Part shown: in pieces, positions 24,293 to 33,857 of the stretch | Numbering within the stretch: position 1 is the stretch's first letter | Layout: each line of letters begins with the position of its first letter | Notes under the pieces: model-generated | The model's input: only the letters and a program-made list of their open reading frames with translations | Told to the model about the DNA's origin: nothing | Database searches by the model: none | From: Rhodothermales bacterium | GTDB taxonomy: Bacteria > Bacteroidota > Rhodothermia > Rhodothermales > JANQRZ01 | Direction: 5' to 3' | Assembly (NCBI GenBank): GCA_028284265.1 | Contig: JANQRZ010000001.1 | Span: 1 to 64,000 of the forward strand | Length of the DNA stretch: 64,000 bases | Translations under genes and position numbers: made by a program

Positions 24293-25356
24293 GATGGCTC
24301 TGGGATCACGACCTCGTGCTCCGAGCGAAAGAACGTCGGTATATCGATGCTCGGTCGGTCGAGTGGGAGACGAGGGGTGAGCACGTCAGCGGCGAGGCGG
24401 TTGTACGGGTCAAGTCCAGCGGGAGCACCGCCGGTGGCAGCGGCGAGGGCGACGTGCCCCCGCATCGCAACGCCGCTCTCGAAGGCTCCACTGAGGACAG
24501 GTCGGATGCTGAGTAATCGAGCTTGTCTGGCAAAGCGGAGCACGCGCGCCACGCCGCCGAGGAGGGTCGGCTTGAGCACAGCGGCTTTCGCCCACCCTTT
24601 GCCTTGCAGCCCTGCCGGGTCGGTCCCCAGCAGCGACTCGTCGAGGGCAATGGGCAACTGCGTGTCGAACCACAGCACGGACAAGTCATCGGGATTGTGA
24701 AGTGGCTCCTCGATGTAGTCGAGCGTGCAGCCCTTGATGCCCTCGGCGAAGTGCATTGCTTCGTCCATCGTCCACTCCTGATTGGCGTCGAGTCGAAGCG
24801 CCACGTCGGGGTGTCGTTCATTGAGGGTGCGGACGAGGGCGACCTCTTCCTCCAACCCGCTGCGACCAACCTTCAGCTTGAGCGTCCGGTAGCCCGCTGC
24901 GACAAATCGCTCGGCTTCGTCCAAAATGGAGTCCGGCTCCCCGATGAGCAGAGCGTTGATCGGCACGGCGACCTCCGGGTCGGGGTGAATCGCCTCGGCG
25001 AGCGTCCTACCCGCGATCTCGGCTGCGAGGTGGAAGGCGGCGAGGTCAAGACCGAAGCGGGCGGAGGGGGCGAGAGCGAGATCGTCGAGCGCACGGTGGA
25101 GGCTGCCGTCCGGGTTCATCCAGTCAGGCCCCGGGGTATGCTCGGCGAACAGGCCTATGGCTCGTCGGACATCAGCGAGAGCCTCGTCGAGTGTCTCTGC
25201 GCTAAAGCCGGGAAGCGGTGCGACATCACCCCAGCCGACCTGACCGTTCTCGCCTTCGAGGCGGACGAGTGCGCCTGTGCGTTCCGTGTGCTCCACGCCC
25301 TTGAGGACGAGCGGGGCGGTGAGGGGAAGTCGATAGTGGCGGAGTCCAAGACGCAT
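24289..25356 (-). CDS. menC: o-Succinylbenzoate synthase
   Basis: An enolase-superfamily dehydratase of 355 residues turning SHCHC into o-succinylbenzoate. It has the N-terminal capping strands (LRHYRLPLTAPLVLKG), the acid/base lysine loop YRTLKLKVGRSG, metal ligands in LRLDANQEW, YIEEPL and ALDESLLG, and the second lysine in AAVLKPTLLGG. The ATG at 25356 shares a base with the menA stop (TGATG). Open frame upstream to 25575 lies inside menA and is not part of the gene. Confidence 0.92.
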   Translation of the reverse strand: MRLGLRHYRLPLTAPLVLKGVEHTERTGALVRLEGENGQVGWGDVAPLPGFSAETLDEALADVRRAIGLFAEHTPGPDWMNPDGSLHRALDDLALAPSARFGLDLAAFHLAAEIAGRTLAEAIHPDPEVAVPINALLIGEPDSILDEAERFVAAGYRTLKLKVGRSGLEEEVALVRTLNERHPDVALRLDANQEWTMDEAMHFAEGIKGCTLDYIEEPLHNPDDLSVLWFDTQLPIALDESLLGTDPAGLQGKGWAKAAVLKPTLLGGVARVLRFARQARLLSIRPVLSGAFESGVAMRGHVALAAATGGAPAGLDPYNRLAADVLTPRLPLDRPSIDIPTFFRSEHEVVIPEPS

Positions 25357-26285
25357 CAGAGAATCCAACCGATAGAGAAGAGGACGCTCCAGAGGAGGAG
25401 TAGTCGGGCCGTCGCCCCGAGGAGCGGGTTGAGCCGTGTCGCATCGCGCTCGTCGCGGAGCTGTCGGGCGATGGGGAGCGCGAGCGGGAGCACGGTGGCC
25501 GCGAGCATCGAGAGCGCGTGCTCCCGGGTCTGCCACCACAGCACCACCGGTACGATAGCGGCGGTGGCAATGCATAGTGCGTACAGTCTCACGCCGAAGC
25601 TCCGACCGAGCCGCACGATGAGCGTCCGCTTGTTCGCTACGCGGTCCTCCTCCACATCGCGGATGTTGTTGACGAGGAGGATCGCCGTCGCCAGCAAGCC
25701 GGGGCCGAGACCAGCGACGGTCACGACTGGCAACAGGTCCAGTGCCGCCGCATCGCCGACGGCCTGTACATAGTAGGTCCCCGCTACAGCCACCGGCCCG
25801 AAGAACACGAGCACGAACAGGTCGGCGAGGCCGAGGTAGGCGAGCGCGTAGCGCCCAGCGGTGTAGAGTACACCCGACAGGATCGAGAGCACACCGATCA
25901 CGATAATAGGCCAGCCGCCGCGAATCATCAGGTAGGTGCCCGCCGCGACCGCGAGGGTGAACGCGATGACCGTTGCCCGCCGTGTCGCCTCGGGCGAGAC
26001 GAGGCCCGACTGCGTCACCCGCGTTGGGCCTTTCCGGTCGGCGGTGTCGGCGCCCTTAATGAAGTCGTGGTAGTCGTTCGCATAGTTGGTGCCGACCTGA
26101 ATGAAGAGCGCCCCGAGGAGCGCGCACAGGGCTGCGACGAGGTGGAACGCTCCGGCCTCCCACGCCATCGCTGTCCCGACAACGACGGGTGCCGCAGCGG
26201 CGGGCAGCGTCTTAGGGCGCGCGGCAAGAAGCCAGACTTTGGGTGTGGGCGTGCGGGGGTGTGAGGGTGTGCGCGAGGCCGTCAT
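25356..26285 (-). CDS. menA: 1,4-Dihydroxy-2-naphthoate polyprenyltransferase
   Basis: A UbiA-type integral membrane prenyltransferase of 309 residues with about eight or nine membrane spans. It attaches the polyprenyl chain to DHNA to give demethylmenaquinone. The two aspartate-rich motifs are clear: NYANDYHDFIKGADTADRKGP in loop 2 and VNNIRDVEEDRVANKRTL in loop 6. An N-terminal RPKTLPAAAAPV segment is typical. Its start overlaps the stop of the unknown membrane protein (ATGA at 26282-26285). Confidence 0.93.
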   Translation of the reverse strand: MTASRTPSHPRTPTPKVWLLAARPKTLPAAAAPVVVGTAMAWEAGAFHLVAALCALLGALFIQVGTNYANDYHDFIKGADTADRKGPTRVTQSGLVSPEATRRATVIAFTLAVAAGTYLMIRGGWPIIVIGVLSILSGVLYTAGRYALAYLGLADLFVLVFFGPVAVAGTYYVQAVGDAAALDLLPVVTVAGLGPGLLATAILLVNNIRDVEEDRVANKRTLIVRLGRSFGVRLYALCIATAAIVPVVLWWQTREHALSMLAATVLPLALPIARQLRDERDATRLNPLLGATARLLLLWSVLFSIGWIL

Positions 26286-27406
26286 GAGTCAGCACTCCGT
26301 TTTAGCTCACGCCGAGTTTGAATTCGGGCGGCGAGCCACGCGACTCCGAGGCTACCGAAGAGAAAGAGATAAAACCACCCTTGTCCACCGGGCCACACGG
26401 CAGCGGCGAGGAAGCCAAGTACAATACCAGTTCCCAGACCGTATAGCGTATACGACGCCTCTAGATAGTTGCGCAGGTCTATCTCTCCGCTTATCTGGCC
26501 TTCTTCCAGATAGGGTTCGAGAAGGCGGTAGAAGGCTCCGACATTACGCTCACCGAACAGAATGCGTCCCTGCTCCGTCACGAGGTGGTTGTAGTGTAGG
26601 TCAAGAACGGTGTTGTAGCCGACGATGCGAGGCTCGCCGACATACCGCTCGATGACGAGGTGCTCGGGCAGGAAGGTAGCCCGCTGGGCGAGACGCGGCA
26701 GGCCGAATAGGAACAGGGCGACGAACCCAAACCCGACAATCGGACAAAAGACGGTGAGCATCGGGTCCTCTAACCATGTTCCGTCATGATAGCTAGGCCA
26801 CGATGCGAAGAGCGTACAGACGCCTATCAGTGCGAAGAACGGAGGCCCCCACCACAGCGCCAGGTTGTGCTTCGATTCATAGATGGCTACTTCGGGCGCG
26901 CCCCCGGCTTCTGCCGGTCGCTTCAGCACACCTGGCAGCGTCTCGACCGGTCCAGCATCCTGCCAAGCACTGAGTGCGAGCGAGAGGTCCACCCAATCGT
27001 CGGTTGTGAAGCCATACTCGCGAATGGTAATGTGTTTCCCACCACCGGTCAGTCGCCACTTTTTATACTCCCATGCTTCCGTCAATTCATCTCGCATAAT
27101 CCGAATCTCAGATCCGCCGAAGGGCACGACCACTATGACATCCGGGGTGATATCGACTGATCGCACGCCTAGCAGTCGATAGCGGATAGCCATGAAAAGG
27201 CTCGCTGCTCCGCACAGGCACACGCCGGATATCAGAAAGACCTTAACCGACACATCACCGACCAAGACGAAAACAAAGGGCGATAGACCCAAGACAATCA
27301 AAGACGGCCAGAGCCAACCGGCGTAGACCCCGCGCCACGACGTGCGGAACGTGCCGGTCACAGGCGGCAGCGATTCGTCCTGCCAGCTTGCCGCCTGCTC
27401 GGTCAC
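26282..27406 (-). CDS. Unknown membrane protein embedded in the men operon
   Basis: A 374-residue protein with two hydrophobic pairs near the N-terminus ([37 protein letters not shown]), a soluble middle (about 75-170, [16 protein letters not shown]...), then further spans ([50 protein letters not shown]). The start is a GTG at 27404-27406 overlapping the menB stop (GTGA), and its own stop overlaps the menA ATG (ATGA). No enzyme motif is recognised. The frame stays open upstream through menB, but that part is a shadow. The tight coupling suggests a role linked to the membrane steps of menaquinone synthesis; this is inference. Confidence 0.7.
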   Translation of the reverse strand: MTEQAASWQDESLPPVTGTFRTSWRGVYAGWLWPSLIVLGLSPFVFVLVGDVSVKVFLISGVCLCGAASLFMAIRYRLLGVRSVDITPDVIVVVPFGGSEIRIMRDELTEAWEYKKWRLTGGGKHITIREYGFTTDDWVDLSLALSAWQDAGPVETLPGVLKRPAEAGGAPEVAIYESKHNLALWWGPPFFALIGVCTLFASWPSYHDGTWLEDPMLTVFCPIVGFGFVALFLFGLPRLAQRATFLPEHLVIERYVGEPRIVGYNTVLDLHYNHLVTEQGRILFGERNVGAFYRLLEPYLEEGQISGEIDLRNYLEASYTLYGLGTGIVLGFLAAAVWPGGQGWFYLFLFGSLGVAWLAARIQTRRELKRSADS

Positions 27407-28284
27407 GGCTTGTACCCGTCCTTGTCGAACTCGGGGGCGCGGCGTTCGAGGTAGGCGTTGCGGCCTTCCTGTCCCTCTTGGGTCATGTAGAACAGCATTG
27501 TCGCGTGTCCGGCCAGCTCCTGCAAGCCCGCACCACCGTCTTCGTCGGCGTTCGCCGAGGCCTTGATCATGCGGATGGCGATGTTCGAGTTGGCGAGGAT
27601 TTCCCGGCTCCACTGCACGTACTCGTGCTCCAGTTGCCCGAGCGGGACGACCGTGTTGACGAGGCCCATATCGAGCGCCTCCTGCGCCGAGTAGGGGCGG
27701 CAGAGGAACCAGATCTCGCGCGCCTTCTTCTGCCCGACGATTCGGGCGAGGTGCGCCGTCCCGTAGCCTGCGTCGAAGCTGCCGACCTTCGGGCCGGTTT
27801 GCATGAACCGGGCGTTGTCGCTGGCAATCGTGAGGTCGCAGACGACGTGGAGGACGTGCCCGCCGCCGACGGCCCAGCCGTTGACCGCCGCGATGACGGG
27901 CTTCGGGCATTTGCGGATGCGCGTCTGGAAGTCGAGCACGTTGAGTCGCTGCGTGCCGCTGCCTTCTTCTTTGTAGCCGTGCTCTCCGCGAATCCGCTGG
28001 TCGCCGCCGGAGCAGAACGCCTTGTCGCCGGTCCCCGTCAGCACGATCACGCCGATGCTCGGATCGTCGCGCGCGTCATCGATGGCGCGGATCATTTCGG
28101 TGACGGTCTGCGGGCGGAAGGCGTTGCGAACCTCGGGCCGGTCGATGATGATGCGAGCGATGCCTGCGGTGTCGGTTCCGGTAGCCCCTTTCTCGTAGAT
28201 GACATCGGTGTAGCCGTCGGCGGCGTTCCACTCGAAGGGGCCGGAGACGGTCGGTCGGTCGGTGTTGTGATGCGGCTTGGACAT
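27403..28284 (-). CDS. menB: 1,4-Dihydroxy-2-naphthoyl-CoA synthase
   Basis: A crotonase-fold enzyme of 293 residues that closes the second ring of the naphthoquinone. Signature stretches: [47 protein letters not shown] (oxyanion hole), [13 protein letters not shown] and [15 protein letters not shown]. The C-terminal [22 protein letters not shown] is characteristic of MenB. It lies next to menH with only a stop codon's distance between them, and its stop overlaps the GTG start of the membrane protein downstream. Confidence 0.95.
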   Translation of the reverse strand: MSKPHHNTDRPTVSGPFEWNAADGYTDVIYEKGATGTDTAGIARIIIDRPEVRNAFRPQTVTEMIRAIDDARDDPSIGVIVLTGTGDKAFCSGGDQRIRGEHGYKEEGSGTQRLNVLDFQTRIRKCPKPVIAAVNGWAVGGGHVLHVVCDLTIASDNARFMQTGPKVGSFDAGYGTAHLARIVGQKKAREIWFLCRPYSAQEALDMGLVNTVVPLGQLEHEYVQWSREILANSNIAIRMIKASANADEDGGAGLQELAGHATMLFYMTQEGQEGRNAYLERRAPEFDKDGYKP

Positions 28285-29088
28285 TTAGGCGAGAACGGGT
28301 TGGAGATGAGAGACGGGGTCGCGGAGGAAGTCGCGGACGAGGGCAGCGAAGAGGCGGGGCTGCTCGGTATGGACGGTGTGTCCGGCGGAAACTAGCATCG
28401 GAATAATCGTCGGGCCAGCGACGGACATGGCGAAAGCGAGGTCGGCAAACTTCGGGTCGGCGGTGCCAGCGACAGCGAGGGTGGGCACGGTGAGGTGGTC
28501 GAGGTCGCTCCACAGCGAGGGTTGCTGTCCCGTCCCACTGCCTCGGAGCGACTGGGCGAGTTCGGTGGGGTCGTTGCGCCGACGTTGCTCGATGAAGGCG
28601 GCTCGCTCGTCGTCACCGAGTGAAGCAAAGATCGGAAGCTGCACCCATCGGTCGAGAAACCCATCGAAGTCGGCTTCCAGCGCCTCGGCGCGCCAGTCGT
28701 CGAGCCGTCGCCGCTCGGCGCGCTCATCCGCCGTCCGCAGACCCGGCGAGGCCGATTCGAGCACGAGGCGACCGCAGCGTTCGGGGTAGCGAAGCGCAAC
28801 GTAGAGCGCGAGCCGTCCGCCCATCGAGTAGCCGACTACCCGGCATCGCTGGATGCCGAGCACGTCGAGCGTGTCGACGAGCGCCGCCGCTGTGCCCTCG
28901 AATGTGTAGGCTTCGTCATCCAATCCGACCGCTTCGCCGTGTCCTGGCAGATCGACCGCGAGGCAGCGGACCTCGCCCGCGAGTTGGTCGATGATCTCGT
29001 CCCAATCGCTGCTGTTGCCCATGAACCCGTGGAGGAATAGCACGACGGGCGCCTCGGGCGGGCCGGTGATCGTATGCGGAAGCGTCAT
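28285..29088 (-). CDS. menH: 2-Succinyl-6-hydroxy-2,4-cyclohexadiene-1-carboxylate synthase
   Basis: An alpha/beta-hydrolase of 267 residues that removes pyruvate from the MenD product (SEPHCHC to SHCHC). LFLHGFMGNSSDWDE provides the oxyanion region, VVGYSMGGRLAL the nucleophile elbow (Ser88), AVAGTADPKF the acid region and SAGHTVHTEQP the catalytic His. The ATG at 29088 overlaps the menD stop (ATGA, 29085-29088); upstream open frame is inside menD. Confidence 0.9.
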   Translation of the reverse strand: MTLPHTITGPPEAPVVLFLHGFMGNSSDWDEIIDQLAGEVRCLAVDLPGHGEAVGLDDEAYTFEGTAAALVDTLDVLGIQRCRVVGYSMGGRLALYVALRYPERCGRLVLESASPGLRTADERAERRRLDDWRAEALEADFDGFLDRWVQLPIFASLGDDERAAFIEQRRRNDPTELAQSLRGSGTGQQPSLWSDLDHLTVPTLAVAGTADPKFADLAFAMSVAGPTIIPMLVSAGHTVHTEQPRLFAALVRDFLRDPVSHLQPVLA

Positions 29089-30824
29089 CGGTGGGCCTCC
29101 GCTGGGATCGCCATCGTTTCCTCCACCGCTGCCGCGACACGGGCAAGCAACTCGTCGTGCAGCGCCTTGTTGGCGACCCGATCCGTACGCACTTCGATGA
29201 GGTTGGAGCCGGTCGATTGGGTCAGTGCGTCCTCGAATGCGGTGAGCGATTCGGGGCGGTGATACGGGAGGCCGAACATCCGTGCCGCGTGCTCGAAGCC
29301 CAGTCCGTGGGGCGTCCCGAAGTACGGCTCGAACACGTCCGTCTGCTCGGCGATGGGGAGGAAGTGGAAGATGCCCCCCCCGTCGTTGTTGATGGCGACG
29401 ACCGTGACCGGTGGCCCATCGCGGAGCAGCGCGAGCGAGTTGAGATCGTGGAGCAGCGCGAGGTCGCCGATGAGGAGCGTGACGGGTGCGCCGAGGCCTC
29501 GGGCGAATCCGGCGGCGGTCGCCACCGTCCCGTCGATACCGCTCGCGCCGCGGTTCGAGGTGACGAGGGCTGAACCGTCTGCGGTAAAGGCGTCGGCATC
29601 GCGGACGGGCATGCTCGCGGCGAGGATGAGGCCACCTCCGGCATGCTGTGCAGCGAGGCGGGCGATCGCTGGTTCTGTCAGGTGGTGGGTCTCTGCGAAG
29701 TAGGTGTCCAGTGTTCGCGTCGCTACGTCCGAAGCGCGTCGCCACGCCGCCCCCCACTCGGTTGCTCCGCGCTGCGCGCCGAACAGGCCGGCGAGTGCAT
29801 CGCAGAAGCCGGTCACGTCAGCTTCGATCCGGTCCGTCACGAGGTGGTCCGGGTCGAAGCGGAACGGATCGTCTCGGACCACGACGAATGGGGAAGGGCG
29901 ACTCGCGGCGATGAATTGCGCGAGGCGCTTCGAGGTGCTCCGACCGCCGAGGTGGAGCACGGCCTCCGGCGCGTGTTCTTGGCGGAACGCCTCGCTGCCG
30001 AGCAACTGGTCGTAGGCCGGACACGCCACATCGCTCACTGTACTAAGTCGCACCTGTGAGCCGATGTCGGGTAAAAGCGGCCAGCCTAATGCCTCGGCGA
30101 GGCGCGCGGCGGCCTCGCCCTCGCCCCGCGTCCGCAGTCGTCCTGCTACGACCAACCCACACTCGATGCCATGAAGCTGATCGGCAAGTTCACCGAGGGC
30201 CGACGGGTCCATCGCTGTCGCTGCGGTGTAGCGCGTCGTCGGTCCGCTCTGGGCCACACCGTTTCTCGAAGGCGTAGCGGCGGTTTTATCTGTGAGCGGC
30301 TCGCGGAAGGGACAGTTGAGGTGGACGGGTCCGGCAGGGCGACTGGCGGCTCGGTACACCGCCTGATCCGCCGTCGTCCGCACGAAAGCGAGGTCGATGT
30401 CGGGTGTCGGGGTTGGGAGGTCGAACTGCCAGCGGGGGTAGTCGCCGAACAGGTTCGGTTGCCGGATGGTCTGGTTCGCGCCGGTCTCGCGTAGCTCCGG
30501 AGGTCGGTCGGCGCTGAGGATGAGGAGCGGCACGGTGTCCGTCGACGCCTCGACGACGGCAGGCAAGAGGTTCGCTACCGCTGTGCCGCTCGTCGTGACG
30601 ATGGCCGCCGGACGGCCCGCACCCCGTGCCCAGCCGAGGGCGTAGAACGCCGCGCCGCGCTCGTCGAAGTGCAGAACGTGCTCGGCTCCCGACGCAGCGA
30701 CCGCGAGGGCAAGAGGCGTCGAGCGCGAGCCGGAGGCGAGGCAGAACAGCCCGACCCCGGCGCGGACGAGTTCGTCTACGAGCGCCTCGGCCCACAGCCG
30801 GTTCAGGGTCGCCGTGTCCGTCAT
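29085..30824 (-). CDS. menD: SEPHCHC synthase (2-oxoglutarate decarboxylase-type)
   Basis: A thiamine-diphosphate enzyme of 579 residues that adds the succinyl semialdehyde unit from 2-oxoglutarate to isochorismate. It has the N-terminal CLASGSRSTPLALA substrate motif, HFDERGAAFYALGWARG with the TPP-activating Glu, TTSGTAVANLLPAVVEA, and the C-terminal TPP motif LLIGDLALLHDLNSL followed by AINNDGGGIFHFLP. The ATG at 30824 (MTDTATLNRLW) overlaps the menF stop; the in-frame Met at 30881 would lie deep inside menF. Confidence 0.95.
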   Translation of the reverse strand: MTDTATLNRLWAEALVDELVRAGVGLFCLASGSRSTPLALAVAASGAEHVLHFDERGAAFYALGWARGAGRPAAIVTTSGTAVANLLPAVVEASTDTVPLLILSADRPPELRETGANQTIRQPNLFGDYPRWQFDLPTPTPDIDLAFVRTTADQAVYRAASRPAGPVHLNCPFREPLTDKTAATPSRNGVAQSGPTTRYTAATAMDPSALGELADQLHGIECGLVVAGRLRTRGEGEAAARLAEALGWPLLPDIGSQVRLSTVSDVACPAYDQLLGSEAFRQEHAPEAVLHLGGRSTSKRLAQFIAASRPSPFVVVRDDPFRFDPDHLVTDRIEADVTGFCDALAGLFGAQRGATEWGAAWRRASDVATRTLDTYFAETHHLTEPAIARLAAQHAGGGLILAASMPVRDADAFTADGSALVTSNRGASGIDGTVATAAGFARGLGAPVTLLIGDLALLHDLNSLALLRDGPPVTVVAINNDGGGIFHFLPIAEQTDVFEPYFGTPHGLGFEHAARMFGLPYHRPESLTAFEDALTQSTGSNLIEVRTDRVANKALHDELLARVAAAVEETMAIPAEAHR

Positions 30825-32215
30825 CGCGCCCCGTCGAAGAGGTGAAAAAACGGCGAGACCTTCCCCTCGATCTCGGCCCACTCCGCAGCCGGGTCGGAGC
30901 CGCGCACGATCCCCGCGCCCGAATAGAGCGACAGCCGTGCCCCGTCTTCCCGCTGCTCCACCAATCCCGACCGGATGCCGACCGCGAATTCCGCCGCGTC
31001 GCGCCCCACCCAGCCGATGGGGCCTGCATACCAGCCTCGGTCGAACGGCTCTAGGTCCCGAATCAGTTGAAGCGCATCGTCGGTTGGCGTGCCGCCGACG
31101 GCGGGTGTTGGGTGGAGGGCGCGCAACAGATCGAGCGAGCGGGTGCCGGGGCGAAGCCTGGCCCGGAGGCCAGAGTAGAGGTGTCGTCCCCGCGTCAGCC
31201 GCATCTCGGAGGCTTCGGCGTCGAGGTCGAGCGATGCGCAGAACGGGGCGAGTACGGCGCGCAGATAGTCGCGGACGGCTGCGTGCTCACGCTGGTCCTT
31301 CTCGCTTTGCAGCAGTTCATCGCGCAGGGCTGCGTCGTCCGATGCCAAGCCGCTACGTGGGCGCGTCCCAGCCACGGCCTCGCTCCAGAGCCGGTGGCCG
31401 TCACGCCGAAACAGTCGCTCCGGCGAGGCTCCGACGAAGGTCACGCCCGGACGTGGCTGTACGATAAAGTGAGAGCACGAGGGTGTCGTCTCGAAGAGGT
31501 GGCGAGCGAGTGCAAACGGATCGAGCGGTGCGTCGAAATCGAGGGTAGTGCGTCGTGCGAGGACGGCCTTCTCCAGTGAGCTGTCGGCGATGGCATCGAG
31601 GACATGGCGCACGTTTCGCTGCCACCCGGTCTCTCCCGGTGCATCGGTGCGGGCGATAGGCAGAGGGAGCGCGTCGCTCCTCGTCCAAGCCGGTTGTCGG
31701 ACAGCTCGTATCTCCGCAAGCACCTCTTCGGGGCGATGCGCGTCGCGGGGCCATACGAGGTGCGCAGCCAGCGTCGCTTGCCCATTCGATACGGTCAGTT
31801 GGACGCGCGGCAGCACGAACCGGGCCGACGCGAAGGCCTCCCATTCCGAGGCCGCTGCCTCCGTGGGGTCGAAGCGCAGCCCGCCGATGTAGCGGACGGA
31901 TGGGTCGAGGGCGTCGAGCCGAGACTGGAGCGCTTCAAGCGCTGGGGCGGCCGCTCCGCCCACGCGATCTGCCGTGCCGATGCCTGCAACGATGGTGTGC
32001 TCTCTCCGGCCCTGCCAGTAGCATGTAGGCGCGTGCGGCTGTGCGGCCAGCCATCTCAGCGCATCGGTGGTTTCAGCTTCCACCTCAACGCGCTCGATGT
32101 AGTCTTTGTCGCCGTTGAGGCCCCGCGCCAGCCGTGCTGCGACAGCGTCCGCGAGCCGCGCCGGGGCAGTGGCCCGTGCCGGGGCGGCGACTGGAGGGGG
32201 AGCAAGGCGAGCCAT
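30821..32215 (-). CDS. menF: Isochorismate synthase
   Basis: First enzyme of the pathway, converting chorismate to isochorismate; 464 residues. The chorismate-binding domain (about 190-460) shows LEKAVLARRTTL, FVGASPERLF, SEAVAGTRPRSG (catalytic Glu in ExxAGT), SEKDQREHAAV, HPTPAVGGTPTD and SGAGIVRGSDPAAEWAEIEGK. The ATG at 32215 is chosen; an in-frame Met at 32371 would add a stretch with no family similarity. It opens the run menF-menD-menH-menB-unknown-menA-menC-menE. Confidence 0.93.
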   Translation of the reverse strand: MARLAPPPVAAPARATAPARLADAVAARLARGLNGDKDYIERVEVEAETTDALRWLAAQPHAPTCYWQGRREHTIVAGIGTADRVGGAAAPALEALQSRLDALDPSVRYIGGLRFDPTEAAASEWEAFASARFVLPRVQLTVSNGQATLAAHLVWPRDAHRPEEVLAEIRAVRQPAWTRSDALPLPIARTDAPGETGWQRNVRHVLDAIADSSLEKAVLARRTTLDFDAPLDPFALARHLFETTPSCSHFIVQPRPGVTFVGASPERLFRRDGHRLWSEAVAGTRPRSGLASDDAALRDELLQSEKDQREHAAVRDYLRAVLAPFCASLDLDAEASEMRLTRGRHLYSGLRARLRPGTRSLDLLRALHPTPAVGGTPTDDALQLIRDLEPFDRGWYAGPIGWVGRDAAEFAVGIRSGLVEQREDGARLSLYSGAGIVRGSDPAAEWAEIEGKVSPFFHLFDGAR

Positions 32216-32397
32216 GCGGGGAGGGGCAGAGACAGGAGAGGATCCGGTGCCCTGCTCTAAACGGGACGACGGAGCGCTGGTTTCAGTAATTTGTGAAAGT
32301 TGTAGAAACCGGTTAGTCCAAACTACGGCGCGGAGCGCTCCTCTGGCGGGATGGGGGACCGTAGCCTCCATGCCCGTAACGCTTCACGCGATGCGCT

Positions 32398-32907
32398 CTA
32401 CTCGGTGAGGTATACCGTCAGCGCGACTGGCTCCGACACGGGGCGGAAGCAGGTCCGGTGGTCGCATCGCTGGTAGGTGAGTGTGCCCCGCAGCGTGTAG
32501 CGCCCCGGACGTGCATGGGCGACAGCTCGCAACGGGAGCTTCACATCGAAGGCTCCATCGTATACGAGCAAGGTGTCCGGGCTGCCTTCTAGCTGGTAGG
32601 GGTTGCCAGCCGGATAGATGGGCCTGCCCACCTCAATGGCCCCGGCCGGCTCCATGTCGAGCCGGGTCGGGACGAGGTAGGGGTAAGCAGCGGGGTTCGC
32701 TTGCAGGTGGTATCCCTCCGCCACTGTGATGCGGAGGGGTATGATCTCGGTGTGAGCGCTGGACAGCCGCACCAGATCGGGAGCATGGAGTGCGACAAAC
32801 TCTGCTTCTCCCGACACTGCTGTTTCATGGTCTGGGCCGGTGGCCGCCAGCCATCCCATGACGCCGAGCAGTATCGCACCAAGCGAAGCAGTCAGGCTCC
32901 TAGGCAT
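32398..32907 (-). CDS. DsbD N-terminal-domain-like secreted protein
   Basis: A 169-residue protein with an N-terminal membrane or signal segment (SLGAILLGVMGWLAATG). A beta-sandwich follows that resembles the periplasmic N-terminal domain of DsbD: LRITVAEGYHLQANPAA, TLRGTLTYQRCDHRTCFRP. The paired cysteines in YQRCDHRTC fit the redox pair of that domain. No transmembrane DsbD core follows. Its start overlaps the end of the TlpA-like gene by 8 bp, so the two probably form an extracytoplasmic thiol-redox pair. Confidence 0.7.
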   Translation of the reverse strand: MPRSLTASLGAILLGVMGWLAATGPDHETAVSGEAEFVALHAPDLVRLSSAHTEIIPLRITVAEGYHLQANPAAYPYLVPTRLDMEPAGAIEVGRPIYPAGNPYQLEGSPDTLLVYDGAFDVKLPLRAVAHARPGRYTLRGTLTYQRCDHRTCFRPVSEPVALTVYLTE

Positions 32908-33481
32908 CGACGTCTTCGGCAAGGACCTCATCCAGTCGTGCCCGGAGCGCGACGAGTTTGGCGTCGAACGTCTGGGTGTCGAGAAGTGACATAAAACGGA
33001 CCTGTCCCATTCGGTCGATGACGAGGTTGGCCGCGACCATAACCTCGGGACGCGGGAGGTCGGGCTGGGCATCGGGTGGCGCATAGCGTGCGGCGACGGC
33101 TCCATCCCGGTCCATCAGCATCGGGAAGTAGAAGCTTGCTTCCTCCTTCCACTCCGTTGCATCCACGTCGTCCTCTTCCACGTTGATGACGAGCACCTGC
33201 ACACCTCGCTCTTTGTATGCTTGGTAGAGCGCTTCGAGGTGTGGGTCCTCGGCCCGGCAGAACGGGCACCAACTCGTCCCAAAGTGGATCACGACGGTCT
33301 GGCCGCGATAGTCTTCCAGGGAGAGGGTCTCGCCCGCTAGCGTTTCTAGCGTAAAAGAGGGGGCTTGCTCCAGTGGCGGAGCAGAGGCTTGGACGACGGG
33401 CGGCGAAGACGGCTGGGGTTTGCAGGCACTGATAAGGAGGGTCAGCGTGAGGCCTATGAACAGTGTGCGGTGAGTGTTCAT
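32900..33481 (-). CDS. TlpA-like thioredoxin-fold lipoprotein
   Basis: A 193-residue lipoprotein: MNTHRTLFIGLTLTLLISAC carries the lipobox, then a thioredoxin fold begins (APSFTLETLAGETLSLEDYRGQTVVIHFGTSWCPFCRAEDPHL). The active site is WCPFC rather than the usual TlpA WCxPC. The cis-Pro region is ANLVIDRMGQ. It is probably anchored in the membrane with the thiols outside, reducing or delivering electrons for cytochrome c or other substrates. The start at 33481 is favoured because the lipoprotein signal begins there. Confidence 0.8.
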   Translation of the reverse strand: MNTHRTLFIGLTLTLLISACKPQPSSPPVVQASAPPLEQAPSFTLETLAGETLSLEDYRGQTVVIHFGTSWCPFCRAEDPHLEALYQAYKERGVQVLVINVEEDDVDATEWKEEASFYFPMLMDRDGAVAARYAPPDAQPDLPRPEVMVAANLVIDRMGQVRFMSLLDTQTFDAKLVALRARLDEVLAEDVDA

Positions 33482-33638
33482 GGAGGAGGAGTGAGCTAGT
33501 GAGTAGGAGGGACTTTCCCTACGTGACGAGAAAAAGCACACGTCTCCCAAAGGGGTGTAAAAAATCTAGCCGGAGCGCCGCCGAACCACGCCTCAGGCAA
33601 CGAACGCAGGTGCCATGAGGTCGTATATTTCGGTCTCT

Positions 33639-33722
33639 GCCCGGGTGGCGGAATTGGTAGACGCGACGGACTCAAACTCCGTTGGCCGCGAGGCTGTGCG
33701 GGTTCGAGTCCCGCCCCGGGTA
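33639..33722 (+). tRNA. tRNA-Leu (CAA)
   Basis: An 84-nt class II tRNA. The acceptor stem GCCCGGG (33639-33645) pairs with CCCGGGT (33715-33721), with A73 following. The D-arm is GGCGGAATTGGTAGACGC and the anticodon loop CTCAAAC gives CAA; there is a long variable arm and a T-arm GCGGGTTCGAGTCCCGC. CCA is not encoded. A TATATTTC element lies at 33624-33631, close upstream. Confidence 0.95.
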
Positions 33723-33857
33723 CAGAAGGACTATAGATGAAGCGCCGAAAGAGACATCACGGTACGCCGGTAGGCCCTCGGTTCGCTTATGTGCTGCGGC
33801 ACAGCGTGCGGTATACTTAGCACGAGAGGAGATTCGGCTCATCGGTTTTAGTCTATC

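Noticed and set aside
27407-27910. N-terminal extension of the unknown men-operon membrane protein (168 codons)
   Set aside because: It lies wholly inside menB in another frame and its composition is arginine-rich shadow-like; the GTG overlapping the menB stop is the better start.
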